A stretch of 64,000 nt of DNA from Chryseobacterium sp. Leaf405. Its GTDB lineage: Bacteria > Bacteroidota > Bacteroidia > Flavobacteriales > Weeksellaceae. Position numbers and translations under genes: made by a program. The notes beneath the pieces are model-generated. The model was not told the DNA's origin, ran no database searches, and worked only from the letters and a program-made list of their open reading frames with translations. Of this stretch, positions 1 through 7,763 are shown piece after piece. The stretch spans positions 1,110 through 65,109 of the forward strand of contig NZ_LMQN01000018.1 of NCBI RefSeq assembly GCF_001425355.1. The letters are read 5' to 3'. Each line of letters opens with the position of its first letter. The stretch's first letter is position 1.

Positions 1-33
1 GGGCGAACAGCCCAACCCTTGGGACCTTCTCCA
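1..33 (-). rRNA. 23S rRNA domain V fragment, probable chimera
   Basis: Read on the minus strand, these bases contain GGTCCCAAGGGTTGGGCTGT followed by TCGCCC, the strongly conserved 23S rRNA segment of the peptidyl-transferase domain (E. coli about 2440-2470). The adjoining TGGAGAA also fits bacterial 23S sequences. No other rRNA sequence is present, and the match ends abruptly inside the sheath coding frame at about base 34-37. A 26-base match to this segment is very unlikely by chance. I infer a chimeric contig end rather than a real rRNA gene. Confidence 0.75.
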
Positions 34-37
34 CGTG

Positions 38-1309
38 AGAGATTTTTACTGTCGGAGCTACCACATAATTAAGTCCAACATTCGCAGGTGCTTTAAATAC
101 TCCTGAAGTGCTGTCTACTTTTGCATACACTCCCGCCATTGCTGATGATGGAACCATTACTACTGGTTTAGATTCAATTGCTTTTTTAGCCTGGTTATAA
201 AATTCAGAGTTCACAGATTTCAATCCTGCTAAAGTTGTAATCCCAAATGTACCGGTAACTAAAACATCAGCCTCGTTAAAATCATAACTCAAAACTGTTT
301 TTAATTTTGGATAATAAGCCGCTCCGTATTTTAAGCCAGTAGAAACTACTTTATTTCTAAAAGTACCATCATCTCCAAGAACATCCATAATAATGAATCT
401 GTCTTTCATCAATTCTGCATGATCTAAAGCACTATTATATAAAGAATAAACCTTGGAAATAGCTAAATCAGACTGAGCATTTGAAAGATCTACAGCATTA
501 TCCGCGGCAGCTTCAGCAATAATTTCAGCGGTATTAAAAACGGTATTAAAAGCAGCAACAACAGCCTGAACAGCATTTTTAGCATCAGCAATAGTAGCAT
601 TCGGAGCACTAGCCGCGATTTGAGCGGCCGTTGCAACTGCCTGAGCAGCCTGAGCCGCCGCAATCTGACGAAGATCATTTGGATCAGTAACTTCATAGCT
701 ATCAGCCATTGTAATAGCAGCATCGACAGCAGACTGTAAATCAGCACCACCATTAGCAGCAGCAAAAACAGCCGCGGCTGCCACTTTAGCTTCATTAGCG
801 ATGCTCTCATTTTCTTGTGCAATTTGAGAAGCCTCTTCTGCAGAAGTAACATCGGCATCAGCAGGAACCAAACCTTGAAGGTCCGGGAAAACGATAAGTG
901 TAGGCTCATCTTCTTTTTTTAACAGCTCCAAACCGTATAATAAAGTTGCTTCTTCTGCTGTAGAGGTTCCTACAGTCACTGCATCGTTATAATCTCCTAC
1001 TGAAACAATGTAACAAGGGCCTCCGCCATTCGCAAAATACATTTGCATGGCATAATACATTTTGAAGTCGCTTACTTTAGTTTGTGTTGCTGTTGCAACT
1101 CCATCTGTAAAAGCTACAGCAAAATTTTCCGGGTTTGCTTTTCCAAAAAGATTTTCATATTCCAACATTGAAGCGATTCTCGTTGGTTTGTTTTTAAGTC
1201 CTTCCGCTGTGTACCCGATAAATGCGGGAATAGCTGTTTCAACTTGCGCTACGGAAGGTGGAAATTTTGTATGTTCCTCCACATAGACTCCAGGGGTTTT
1301 GTAATTCAT
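38..1309 (-). CDS. Contractile tail sheath protein, truncated at window edge
   Basis: The N-terminus MNYKTPGVYVEEHTKFPPSV followed by a TAIPAFIGYT segment is the typical start of phage-tail/eCIS sheath proteins, and it aligns residue by residue with the complete sheath encoded just downstream (1386-3119). About 424 residues are readable. Shared landmarks include the MYFANGG-PCYIVSVG strand (residues 90-107), the LIVFPD segment (138-143) and the PSSAMAGVY / APANVGLNYV blocks near the break. Residues about 157-285 form an Ala-rich, probably helical insertion that the neighbour lacks at this point. The C-terminal sheath domain is missing because the frame runs into a 23S rRNA-like fragment at the edge. 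The protein would form the contractile outer tube of an extracellular contractile injection system; the family is clear, the exact subunit role is not. Confidence 0.85.
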
Positions 1310-1385
1310 TTTTGTTGATTTTTAAATTAATATTAATTATTCCTCGAAATACGACTTCGAATGTTCGTTTGTGATTGATTATTTT

Positions 1386-3119
1386 TTATGATTTTTGTAG
1401 TTTGTGTGAGAAATTCAGGACAATAAATTCTGCAGGGCGTACCAGTGCTATTTCGATTTTTACATTCAAAATATTATTAGTCGTATTTTCATCTTTGGAT
1501 CCGTCAACTTCCACTTTATAAGCTTCTTTCGGAGTACTTCCTGCCAATGCACCGTCTATCCATTGTTGGTTAAGAAAATTTTCCAACATTGTTCTTGCCC
1601 GTAAGTATGTGGAAGGAATATTGGGTTCATCAATAAAATGTCTGAGTGCTACGTTGATCGATTGTTCAATCATATCACAGTAACGACGTACATGCACATA
1701 TTTCCATTCATTATCTTCTTCATTTTCTTTATCTTTCCCATCAAAAGTTCTCGCACCCCAAACCAAAGTGCCTTTTCCTGTAAATGTTCTGATGGCATTA
1801 ATTGATTTTCCTGAAACATCAATATTTAAATTCGACTGTTCCTGTTCTGAAACTTTTTCTGTGGGAGCCATTACATAATTAAGGCTGACATTCGCAGGTG
1901 CTTTCCAAACTCCTCTGGTACTGTCTACTATACCGTATACTCCTGCCATTGCCGATGATGGAGGTAAAACAACTTTCACCGACATGATTTCTTTTTTTAT
2001 TTGATTGTATAGTGCCGAATTAGATAATTCCAAATTTTTAAGTGTCATCCCGTTGGCTACGCTTACTTCATCTTTAACGGCAAGAATTGCCATTTTTAAT
2101 GCTTCAAACTCTCCGCTGAAAACAGGTGCATCTGCGTCTGAATTATCAGGGATTACCAAATCGTCTATCGTTCCATCATATATCGCTTCCAGTACGGCTT
2201 TTGCTTCTTCAATTGCATGTATTAAATTACCTTTTGGGTTATCGGTTTCGGTAGATGTTCCGTCGGCAGCTTCATTTACTTCTTCTGCAATGGCAATAGC
2301 CTGGGCTAATAAATCGGCAAGTACAACAGCATTTGCAGATTCACTTGAGATTTCATGACTTGCTAAGCTTTTTAATTCGTCTAATGCAGCAATTTCACCT
2401 GCATAAAAACTGGCGCTGTCTTGTCCTTGTTTTTGCAAACCAGTGTGAATTATAGGGGTTTCTGTCTCATCAAATGTATAATTCAAAACGGTTGTTAAAT
2501 GAGGAAAATAAGCAGCAGCATAAGTGGTGAGGTTTATTTCTTTCCGAAGATTACCAATGGTATTGAGATTATTTGATTGAACGACAGAATTTCCGTAGTA
2601 AGTATCTACTATAACGAACCAATTTTTCTTTCCGGATTCTCTTTTATCAATTGTTTCATTATAAATAGTATAAAAATCAGCCTCTATTAACGACACCGCA
2701 TCAGGAAAAATGATAAGCTTAGGATCATAAGAATCCTTAATCATTCCCACACCCCTGCTTAAGTCGATAAGATTAACTTCATCGGAGGTATAATTTCCTA
2801 CTGAAACAATTTGGCATGAACCACCACCATTAGCAAAATACATTTGAAGCGAATAGTACATTAAAAATTGCGCTTCCGGTACTATAAGTTCTACTCCTTT
2901 ATCTTGTGTATCTTTAAGTTGGATATGCTCTTTTCTCGGTTTTCCAAAAGATTTTTCATATTCCAAAAGAGAGCTGATATCCAATGGTTCAGTATGGTTA
3001 GCAGGTGTAAGCTCAGTATACCCAATGAATACCGGAATAGCTGTATCGATTAATGAAACTGAATGAGGAAGTCTAGTAATTTCTTCAACCGAAACACCTG
3101 GTGTTGTTGGATTTGGCAT
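1386..3119 (-). CDS. Contractile tail sheath protein, complete paralog
   Basis: This 577-residue protein starts with a TPGVSVEEITRLPHSVS motif and a TAIPVFIGYT segment, continues through MYFANGGGSCQIVSVGNY and LIIFPD, and ends with a sheath C-terminal domain (WKYVHVRRYCDMIEQSIN, then NILNVKIEIALVRPAEFIV) of the kind that links neighbouring sheath subunits by beta-strand exchange. It is longer than a minimal sheath because of an acidic, Ala/Glu-rich insertion at about residues 240-355. The truncated paralog carries its Ala-rich insertion in a different loop. The gene lies downstream of the DUF4255 gene in the same direction with a 47-bp gap, so the two are probably cotranscribed. eCIS clusters commonly encode several sheath paralogs that build different parts of the sheath. 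Confidence 0.9.
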   Translation of the reverse strand: MPNPTTPGVSVEEITRLPHSVSLIDTAIPVFIGYTELTPANHTEPLDISSLLEYEKSFGKPRKEHIQLKDTQDKGVELIVPEAQFLMYYSLQMYFANGGGSCQIVSVGNYTSDEVNLIDLSRGVGMIKDSYDPKLIIFPDAVSLIEADFYTIYNETIDKRESGKKNWFVIVDTYYGNSVVQSNNLNTIGNLRKEINLTTYAAAYFPHLTTVLNYTFDETETPIIHTGLQKQGQDSASFYAGEIAALDELKSLASHEISSESANAVVLADLLAQAIAIAEEVNEAADGTSTETDNPKGNLIHAIEEAKAVLEAIYDGTIDDLVIPDNSDADAPVFSGEFEALKMAILAVKDEVSVANGMTLKNLELSNSALYNQIKKEIMSVKVVLPPSSAMAGVYGIVDSTRGVWKAPANVSLNYVMAPTEKVSEQEQSNLNIDVSGKSINAIRTFTGKGTLVWGARTFDGKDKENEEDNEWKYVHVRRYCDMIEQSINVALRHFIDEPNIPSTYLRARTMLENFLNQQWIDGALAGSTPKEAYKVEVDGSKDENTTNNILNVKIEIALVRPAEFIVLNFSHKLQKS

Positions 3120-3166
3120 GTTTAAAATTTGAATTAATGGTTATTAGTTTTTATTTATTGATATGA

Positions 3167-3733
3167 TTAATCGACTTTGATACTTTTTATATTAACTTCG
3201 TCAATTAATTCAACTTTGACAGGATCTTTTTCAGCAGCAATTTTTATCACACTTATTTTATATAATGCAGAAGGCATTACCTTTCCGCCCAATAATCCCC
3301 AGACATAACTTAACTGCTCAAAGGGAATAGAATGCAATTCGATTCTGAATTTGAAATCATTATATTCCAATACATTATTTGTCTGAAATATTTCAATTAC
3401 TTTAGAGATATTAGACAAAGATTTATCATACGTACTTCTGTTGGCAGCGATCATTACATATAGATTTAAATAAGCAGGAGCGCCTTCTAAATCATATCGA
3501 AGCGGAACTTTATCTACTACTACTTTGTTGTATCTCGAGGTATTTTTCATTGTAGATTCTTCCTCAACGCTTAGCAGAGTAATCACTACTTTATTGTCAA
3601 GACCTGAGGTATCGTCATCATGTTTTGCTATGTTATCAACAATAGCAATTTCGCCAGTTTCCTGACCATCCTTTAAACCATTTACGGAATCATTCAGTTT
3701 ATTTTTTAAAATTGTTAATACTTCCTTAATCAT
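3167..3733 (-). CDS. DUF4255 / Pvc16-type tail terminator protein
   Basis: The 188-residue protein begins MIKEVLTILKNKLND and carries the pattern of the DUF4255 (Pvc16 N-terminal) family: an N-terminal helix, a central VVITLLSVEEE strand, a PAYLNLYVMIAAN strand, and an HSIPFEQLSYVWGLLGGK segment near residue 140. In characterised eCIS particles this family caps or terminates the tube/sheath. It is the first gene of the minus-strand unit, with a good Bacteroidetes promoter 27-59 bp upstream of its start codon and sheath genes following. Its acidic C-terminal tail (about residues 165-188) is less conserved. The family assignment is confident; the exact position in the particle is inferred from homologous systems. 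Confidence 0.85.
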   Translation of the reverse strand: MIKEVLTILKNKLNDSVNGLKDGQETGEIAIVDNIAKHDDDTSGLDNKVVITLLSVEEESTMKNTSRYNKVVVDKVPLRYDLEGAPAYLNLYVMIAANRSTYDKSLSNISKVIEIFQTNNVLEYNDFKFRIELHSIPFEQLSYVWGLLGGKVMPSALYKISVIKIAAEKDPVKVELIDEVNIKSIKVD

Positions 3734-3759
3734 AATTTTTGCTCTTTATTATTATGGTG

Positions 3760-3792
3760 CAAACATACAATCAGACTCAATCAAAAGACAAA
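3760..3792 (-). promoter_or_regulatory. Bacteroidetes-type promoter for the sheath operon
   Basis: On the minus strand a TTTG (3789-3792) is followed after 21 bases by TATGTTTG (3760-3767), a perfect TAnnTTTG -7 box. The predicted transcription start is around 3753, giving a leader of about 20 nt before the start codon at 3733. Confidence 0.6.
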
Positions 3793-3800
3793 TATTTTGA

Positions 3801-4300
3801 GGGGTCAAACCTGTCTTTGCAGTAAATACAATTTTTATATTTTTCATAATTTAAAAAAAATTAAATTCACAATACTTTAATAATCAAAATATTACATATA
3901 CAAATTAAGACAATAACTCAAACTAAAAATTATCTTAATCTAACCATGGTGAAATTTGAATACTCCGGCAGAATCTAATTTTGATATAAAAAACCACTTA
4001 TTTCAATACAAAGTGATGACACAACCAAACCGCAATTTTTTTTTCGATTTTAAATGCGTTTTTTAAATCAACAGCTATCCTAAGCAATCAAATTTAATTA
4101 TTGATTGTTTTTGAAATATCAGGCATTAAAAGTATCGCCCATTATAATTTTTTTCATAAAGTATCACTTTTATCATCAAACACTTTCTCAAAAACCAGAA
4201 ATCTGCATCCTTAAAAAGTGATTTTGATTTTTACTGCAAAGACAGAATAGAGAGGCTTCATAATTAGCCAGATGGATTTTCTTCCTCTAATTTTGACCCC
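3801..4300. repeat. Intergenic segment bounded by nested inverted repeats
   Basis: This AT-rich gap between the divergent eCIS units holds no gene I can support. A perfect 16-bp inverted repeat lies at 3811-3826 (CTGTCTTTGCAGTAAA) and 4230-4245 (its reverse complement). A further 9-bp pair, GGGGTCAAA at 3801-3809 and TTTGACCCC at 4292-4300, marks the outer edges. A shorter pair, ATCACTTTT near 4164 and AAAAGTGAT near 4214, lies inside. The GGGGTCAAA-type ends resemble termini of some Bacteroidetes insertion sequences, so a decayed mobile element is possible. That origin is an inference. Confidence 0.5.
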
Positions 4301-4323
4301 AATAATTTTAAAAACTTATTCAC

Positions 4324-4644
4324 ATGAATATCAAAAAACTTTTTGGCAAGCGCAATGAAATCATTGGCGGCCATTTTAATGAATTACGCTCAAAAATGGG
4401 TATGACAAATCAAAATGAAGAAGACATTTTCTCTTTACGGGAAGAAATTTGTAATGCCTGTCCTTTAAAAAACGGGAACAATTGCAATGCGATGAAATGG
4501 ATGAATCCTGAAACACTGGAAGTTGCAGATTCTCCAAAAGATGGGTTCATCAGAGGTTGTGGCTGCAGATTGAGCGCGAAACAGAGATCAAAGTTAAGTC
4601 TTTGTCCTGCCAGTTTTTGGGGTGGAGAATTTGACAATAAGTAA
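4324..4644 (+). CDS. Small Cys-rich protein, putative metal-binding
   Basis: This 106-residue protein has a basic N-terminus (MNIKKLFGKRNE) and six cysteines arranged CNACPL, then C after seven residues, a GCGCRL motif near residue 80, and CPASFWGG near the C-terminus. Such spacing suggests a small zinc-binding or Fe-S fold. I know similar short Cys-rich proteins from Bacteroidetes phage-like and injection-system loci, but I cannot name a family with confidence. It is the first gene of the plus-strand eCIS unit, 46 bp before the tape-measure gene, which suggests a link to particle assembly. The CDS is supported by its ATG start, cysteine pattern and codon use. Confidence 0.7.
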   Translation: MNIKKLFGKRNEIIGGHFNELRSKMGMTNQNEEDIFSLREEICNACPLKNGNNCNAMKWMNPETLEVADSPKDGFIRGCGCRLSAKQRSKLSLCPASFWGGEFDNK

Positions 4645-4690
4645 AACAGTTGAACAATTACCAACACTGCATAATTAAAATCTATTTAAA

Positions 4691-6151
4691 GTGAAGCAAG
4701 ATCATATAATTCAGAAAGTTTTTGTTGAAATTACAGTCAACAACAAAGAAAAAGCATATCGTATAAAAGATGATATCAGCAGCTTTTTGTCTATTACTGT
4801 TTTCCCGGAAATAGAAAAATACATCAATAGCATAGAGCATCAATTAGCGGGTCATACTTTGCAAATTCCTCGGTTAGAAATGAATCTCGAGGTAAAAAAC
4901 AGCTCGCTGAATACTGAATTAAAAGATAAAATTGCTGAACTATTTAAAGAAAAATTATCAGAAGTAACAGGTTCCGGTGAAACATTTAACAGGGAAACAC
5001 AAAAAGATTCTAAAGCATATTGGGTTGACAATCAAGAAAAAATGGTGCAAACCTTTATCTATTTTTTAGAAAACGGCTCGATGCCCTGGTGGAATTCAGA
5101 TAAAAAAAGCATCAATTTTTTAGAAAAAACAGTATTTGAAACCTTGATTTTGGCCAGCAACTTTCAAAAAAGCATCATTCCCGTTTTATCAAAGCAACAT
5201 GTTCAGCATCGAATCATTAATCAACTTTCAGACGAGCAAATAGCCCAGTTGTGCCTGACTGTTTTAGAAAAAAATGAATTAAAAATCAATTTGGGAGTTG
5301 AGATCCTACGTTATATATCAAAACTGAATCATATTGACAGAATTATTGTGTGGCGATTGGTTTTACGCATTTTATCAGAATATTTGAACTCATCAGATGT
5401 CCATCTTCGGGAATATCTTTTACAACAAATTTTAAAAAGTAATACAGCAGGATTGTCAGAGGTAAGAGACAACCCTAAAAATTGGAAAATTATTGTTAAG
5501 GTATTTCCTTTTATTAACGAAAACAAAATTTTAGGAAGTCGTGAAAGTACTGAAGAGAATAAAGCATATCAACCAGATAAGCCTGAAAATATAAAAGCTC
5601 CTACTGAAACAATTCATCAAAAGGATGTAATCATACCTGATGTGTTGGGCAAAAACGATGGTGACTATATTCAAAATGCAGGACTTATTTTGATACATCC
5701 TTTCATCAAAACTTTTTTTGAACATTGCGATCTTGTACATCCGGAAACTCAGGAACTCATTGATCCTGAATTGTGTGCGCATTTACTACATTATATCGCT
5801 ACCGGAAAAGCAAATGCCCCCGAATACAACATGGCTTTTGAAAAATTCTTATGTAATATTCCAATAAATCAAACCATTAACAGGCATATTAAACTTTCGC
5901 GTAAGCATAAGACACAAGCTAAAAATGTAATAGAAAGCGTACGGCACAACTGGAGCTCAATGAAAAACTCATCTGCTGCATTATTGCAAAATGAATTCTT
6001 CCAGCGGTCGGGGAAATTGGTTGTCACCGATCAGGATTATACTCTTACCGTGGAACGAAAAACACAGGATATTTTACTCGAGAAACTCGCCTGGGGAATT
6101 GGTCTCGTAAGATTGCCATGGAAGGAAAAATTCATGTTTGTGAATTGGTAA
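4691..6151 (+). CDS. Contractile injection system tape-measure family protein
   Basis: The 486-residue product starts at GTG (4691) and opens with HIIQKVFVEITVNNKEKAYR, then FPEIEKYINSIE and an IPRLEMNLEV segment. This is the characteristic N-terminus of the CIS_TMP family, annotated as the eCIS tape measure. The C-terminal half has the family's AGLILIHPFIKTFFEHCDLV block at about residue 340, followed by LLHYIATGKANAPEYNMAFEKFLCNIP. The final segment ends in a Trp-rich patch (GLVRLPWKEKFMFVNW). There is no signal peptide, consistent with assembly in the cytoplasm. It lies directly upstream of the AAA+ ATPase, as in other eCIS clusters. The family is well supported; that it sets tube length is established only by analogy. 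Confidence 0.85.
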   Translation: MKQDHIIQKVFVEITVNNKEKAYRIKDDISSFLSITVFPEIEKYINSIEHQLAGHTLQIPRLEMNLEVKNSSLNTELKDKIAELFKEKLSEVTGSGETFNRETQKDSKAYWVDNQEKMVQTFIYFLENGSMPWWNSDKKSINFLEKTVFETLILASNFQKSIIPVLSKQHVQHRIINQLSDEQIAQLCLTVLEKNELKINLGVEILRYISKLNHIDRIIVWRLVLRILSEYLNSSDVHLREYLLQQILKSNTAGLSEVRDNPKNWKIIVKVFPFINENKILGSRESTEENKAYQPDKPENIKAPTETIHQKDVIIPDVLGKNDGDYIQNAGLILIHPFIKTFFEHCDLVHPETQELIDPELCAHLLHYIATGKANAPEYNMAFEKFLCNIPINQTINRHIKLSRKHKTQAKNVIESVRHNWSSMKNSSAALLQNEFFQRSGKLVVTDQDYTLTVERKTQDILLEKLAWGIGLVRLPWKEKFMFVNW

Positions 6152-6272
6152 TAAATTCTCTACGACTTGCTCATCAAGTGTAAAATCTATTATGCTAACA
6201 TGTTTTTATTTTGAACATAATGACAAGGCATTTCTCTAGTATCATTTCAAAACCTCAACTCTAAATCAAATT

Positions 6273-7721
6273 ATGCAATCTCCTATTAACAATGAAAAAT
6301 CATTAATGAAAGCAAAGATTAATGAAAAAACAGAAATTAATCATTCATTTCAAGCCAATGAAGTAAATCATTATTCTTTAAATGAAGAAATGAAATGGCT
6401 GCAATCAGTTATTGAAATGCGGTGTCAGGAATTGTTTTTAGAAGATGAAACAGAATTGAAAATTGCTTATGGAATACCAGCACCACCAGCATCTGGTGAT
6501 GAATCGCCTTACTCGGTAACGATAAATACCCACCAACTTACGGTTGTAGACAGAATAATTTTAGCACTGGGAATTGCTTCGGCTCATTATCCTTCGATGT
6601 TAAAAACATTTGTACAAATAGAAGAAAACAGTAATGCGTTTGCGATTGAAGCAGGTGGTGAATATAATAAAGTCAGTCGCAGTTTTAAGCCTACTTTCCA
6701 AACTGCACTTTTTTTGCTTGCAGGAAAAAATGTATCACTATGGTCGCAATATAGTTCACAACTGATAAATGGAAGTATTTTACTAAAAAATGACATTATT
6801 TACAATCGTTCTTCAACAGAATTCATTCATGGAAAAATTGAATTGGATACCGCTTATCTAAACTATTTTTTATCGGGTAAAAAACCACAATTAGACCACG
6901 GTTCTTACTTCCCGGGAACACTTTATAAATCTGATCTTACAATGGATGATATTATTTTAGAAAATAATGTCCGAGAACAGATAAAACCTATTGCACACTA
7001 TATAAAAGCATTGGAAAACGGATTTTTTAAAACCAACGAGCACAGTTTTAAACCCGGTTTTATCGCTTTATTCTACGGTGCACCGGGAACAGGAAAAACG
7101 ATGTTGGCGGGAATTCTTGCTAATTCGTATGGAATTGATATGTACCATGTTGATCTTTCACAAGTGGTGAGCAAGTATATTGGTGAAACCGAGAAAAATC
7201 TTGAAGTTTTATTTAACAGATTACAGGGTAAAAATTGTATGTTATTTTTTGATGAAGCTGATGCTTTGTTCGGAAAACGTTCTGATGTAAAAGATGCTCA
7301 TGATCGCTATGCTAACCAAGAGGTGTCTTATTTATTACAGAGAATTGAAAAATTTGACGGATTAACAATTTTGGCTTCCAATTTCGAAAACAATATGGAT
7401 GATGCTTTTAAGCGTCGTATAGATGTTTCCATTAATGTAATAAGACCAACAGAAACGACCAGAGAGTCACTTTGGGAGCATTATTTACCTAAAAATATAA
7501 CCTTTGAAAGCGATGACCTTTTAAAACATTTGGCTAAAGAATATTCTTACACCGGTGCCAATATCCGCAACATTATGAAAAATGTAGCAATGGCATTGCA
7601 TGATCGTAATGAGACCATTATTACGCATTCATTACTAAGTACTTATTTAACGATAGAAAATGAAAAGGCTTTTGGGAAAAATCAGTCTCGTCTCAGTCCA
7701 TTTATCCAAAAATCAGAATAA
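6273..7721 (+). CDS. AAA+ ATPase of the eCIS cluster (Pvc15-like)
   Basis: The 482-residue protein has an N-terminal domain of about 235 residues, then a classical AAA+ module: Walker A GAPGTGKT at 269-276, Walker B MLFFDEAD at 323-330 followed by ALFGKRS, a sensor-1 ILASNFENN segment, and an arginine-finger region with FKRRID. This matches the AAA+ ATPases found in nearly all eCIS clusters (Afp15/Pvc15), which are needed for particle assembly or cargo handling. It sits 121 bp after the tape-measure gene and 42 bp before the large candidate effector, so all three may be coexpressed. No membrane segment or signal peptide is visible. Confidence 0.9.
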   Translation: MQSPINNEKSLMKAKINEKTEINHSFQANEVNHYSLNEEMKWLQSVIEMRCQELFLEDETELKIAYGIPAPPASGDESPYSVTINTHQLTVVDRIILALGIASAHYPSMLKTFVQIEENSNAFAIEAGGEYNKVSRSFKPTFQTALFLLAGKNVSLWSQYSSQLINGSILLKNDIIYNRSSTEFIHGKIELDTAYLNYFLSGKKPQLDHGSYFPGTLYKSDLTMDDIILENNVREQIKPIAHYIKALENGFFKTNEHSFKPGFIALFYGAPGTGKTMLAGILANSYGIDMYHVDLSQVVSKYIGETEKNLEVLFNRLQGKNCMLFFDEADALFGKRSDVKDAHDRYANQEVSYLLQRIEKFDGLTILASNFENNMDDAFKRRIDVSINVIRPTETTRESLWEHYLPKNITFESDDLLKHLAKEYSYTGANIRNIMKNVAMALHDRNETIITHSLLSTYLTIENEKAFGKNQSRLSPFIQKSE

Positions 7722-7763
7722 ACTTTTAGCACAAAAAAATGAATTCAACTAATAACCGACATC

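Noticed and set aside
490-909. Leucine-rich 139-codon open frame on the minus strand
   Set aside because: It is a shifted reading of the Ala-rich insertion of the truncated sheath gene; the sheath frame is continuous here and conserved with its paralog.
2005-2358. Plus-strand open frame of 117 codons
   Set aside because: It lies antisense to the complete sheath gene and has Ser/Ala-rich composition typical of a shadow frame.
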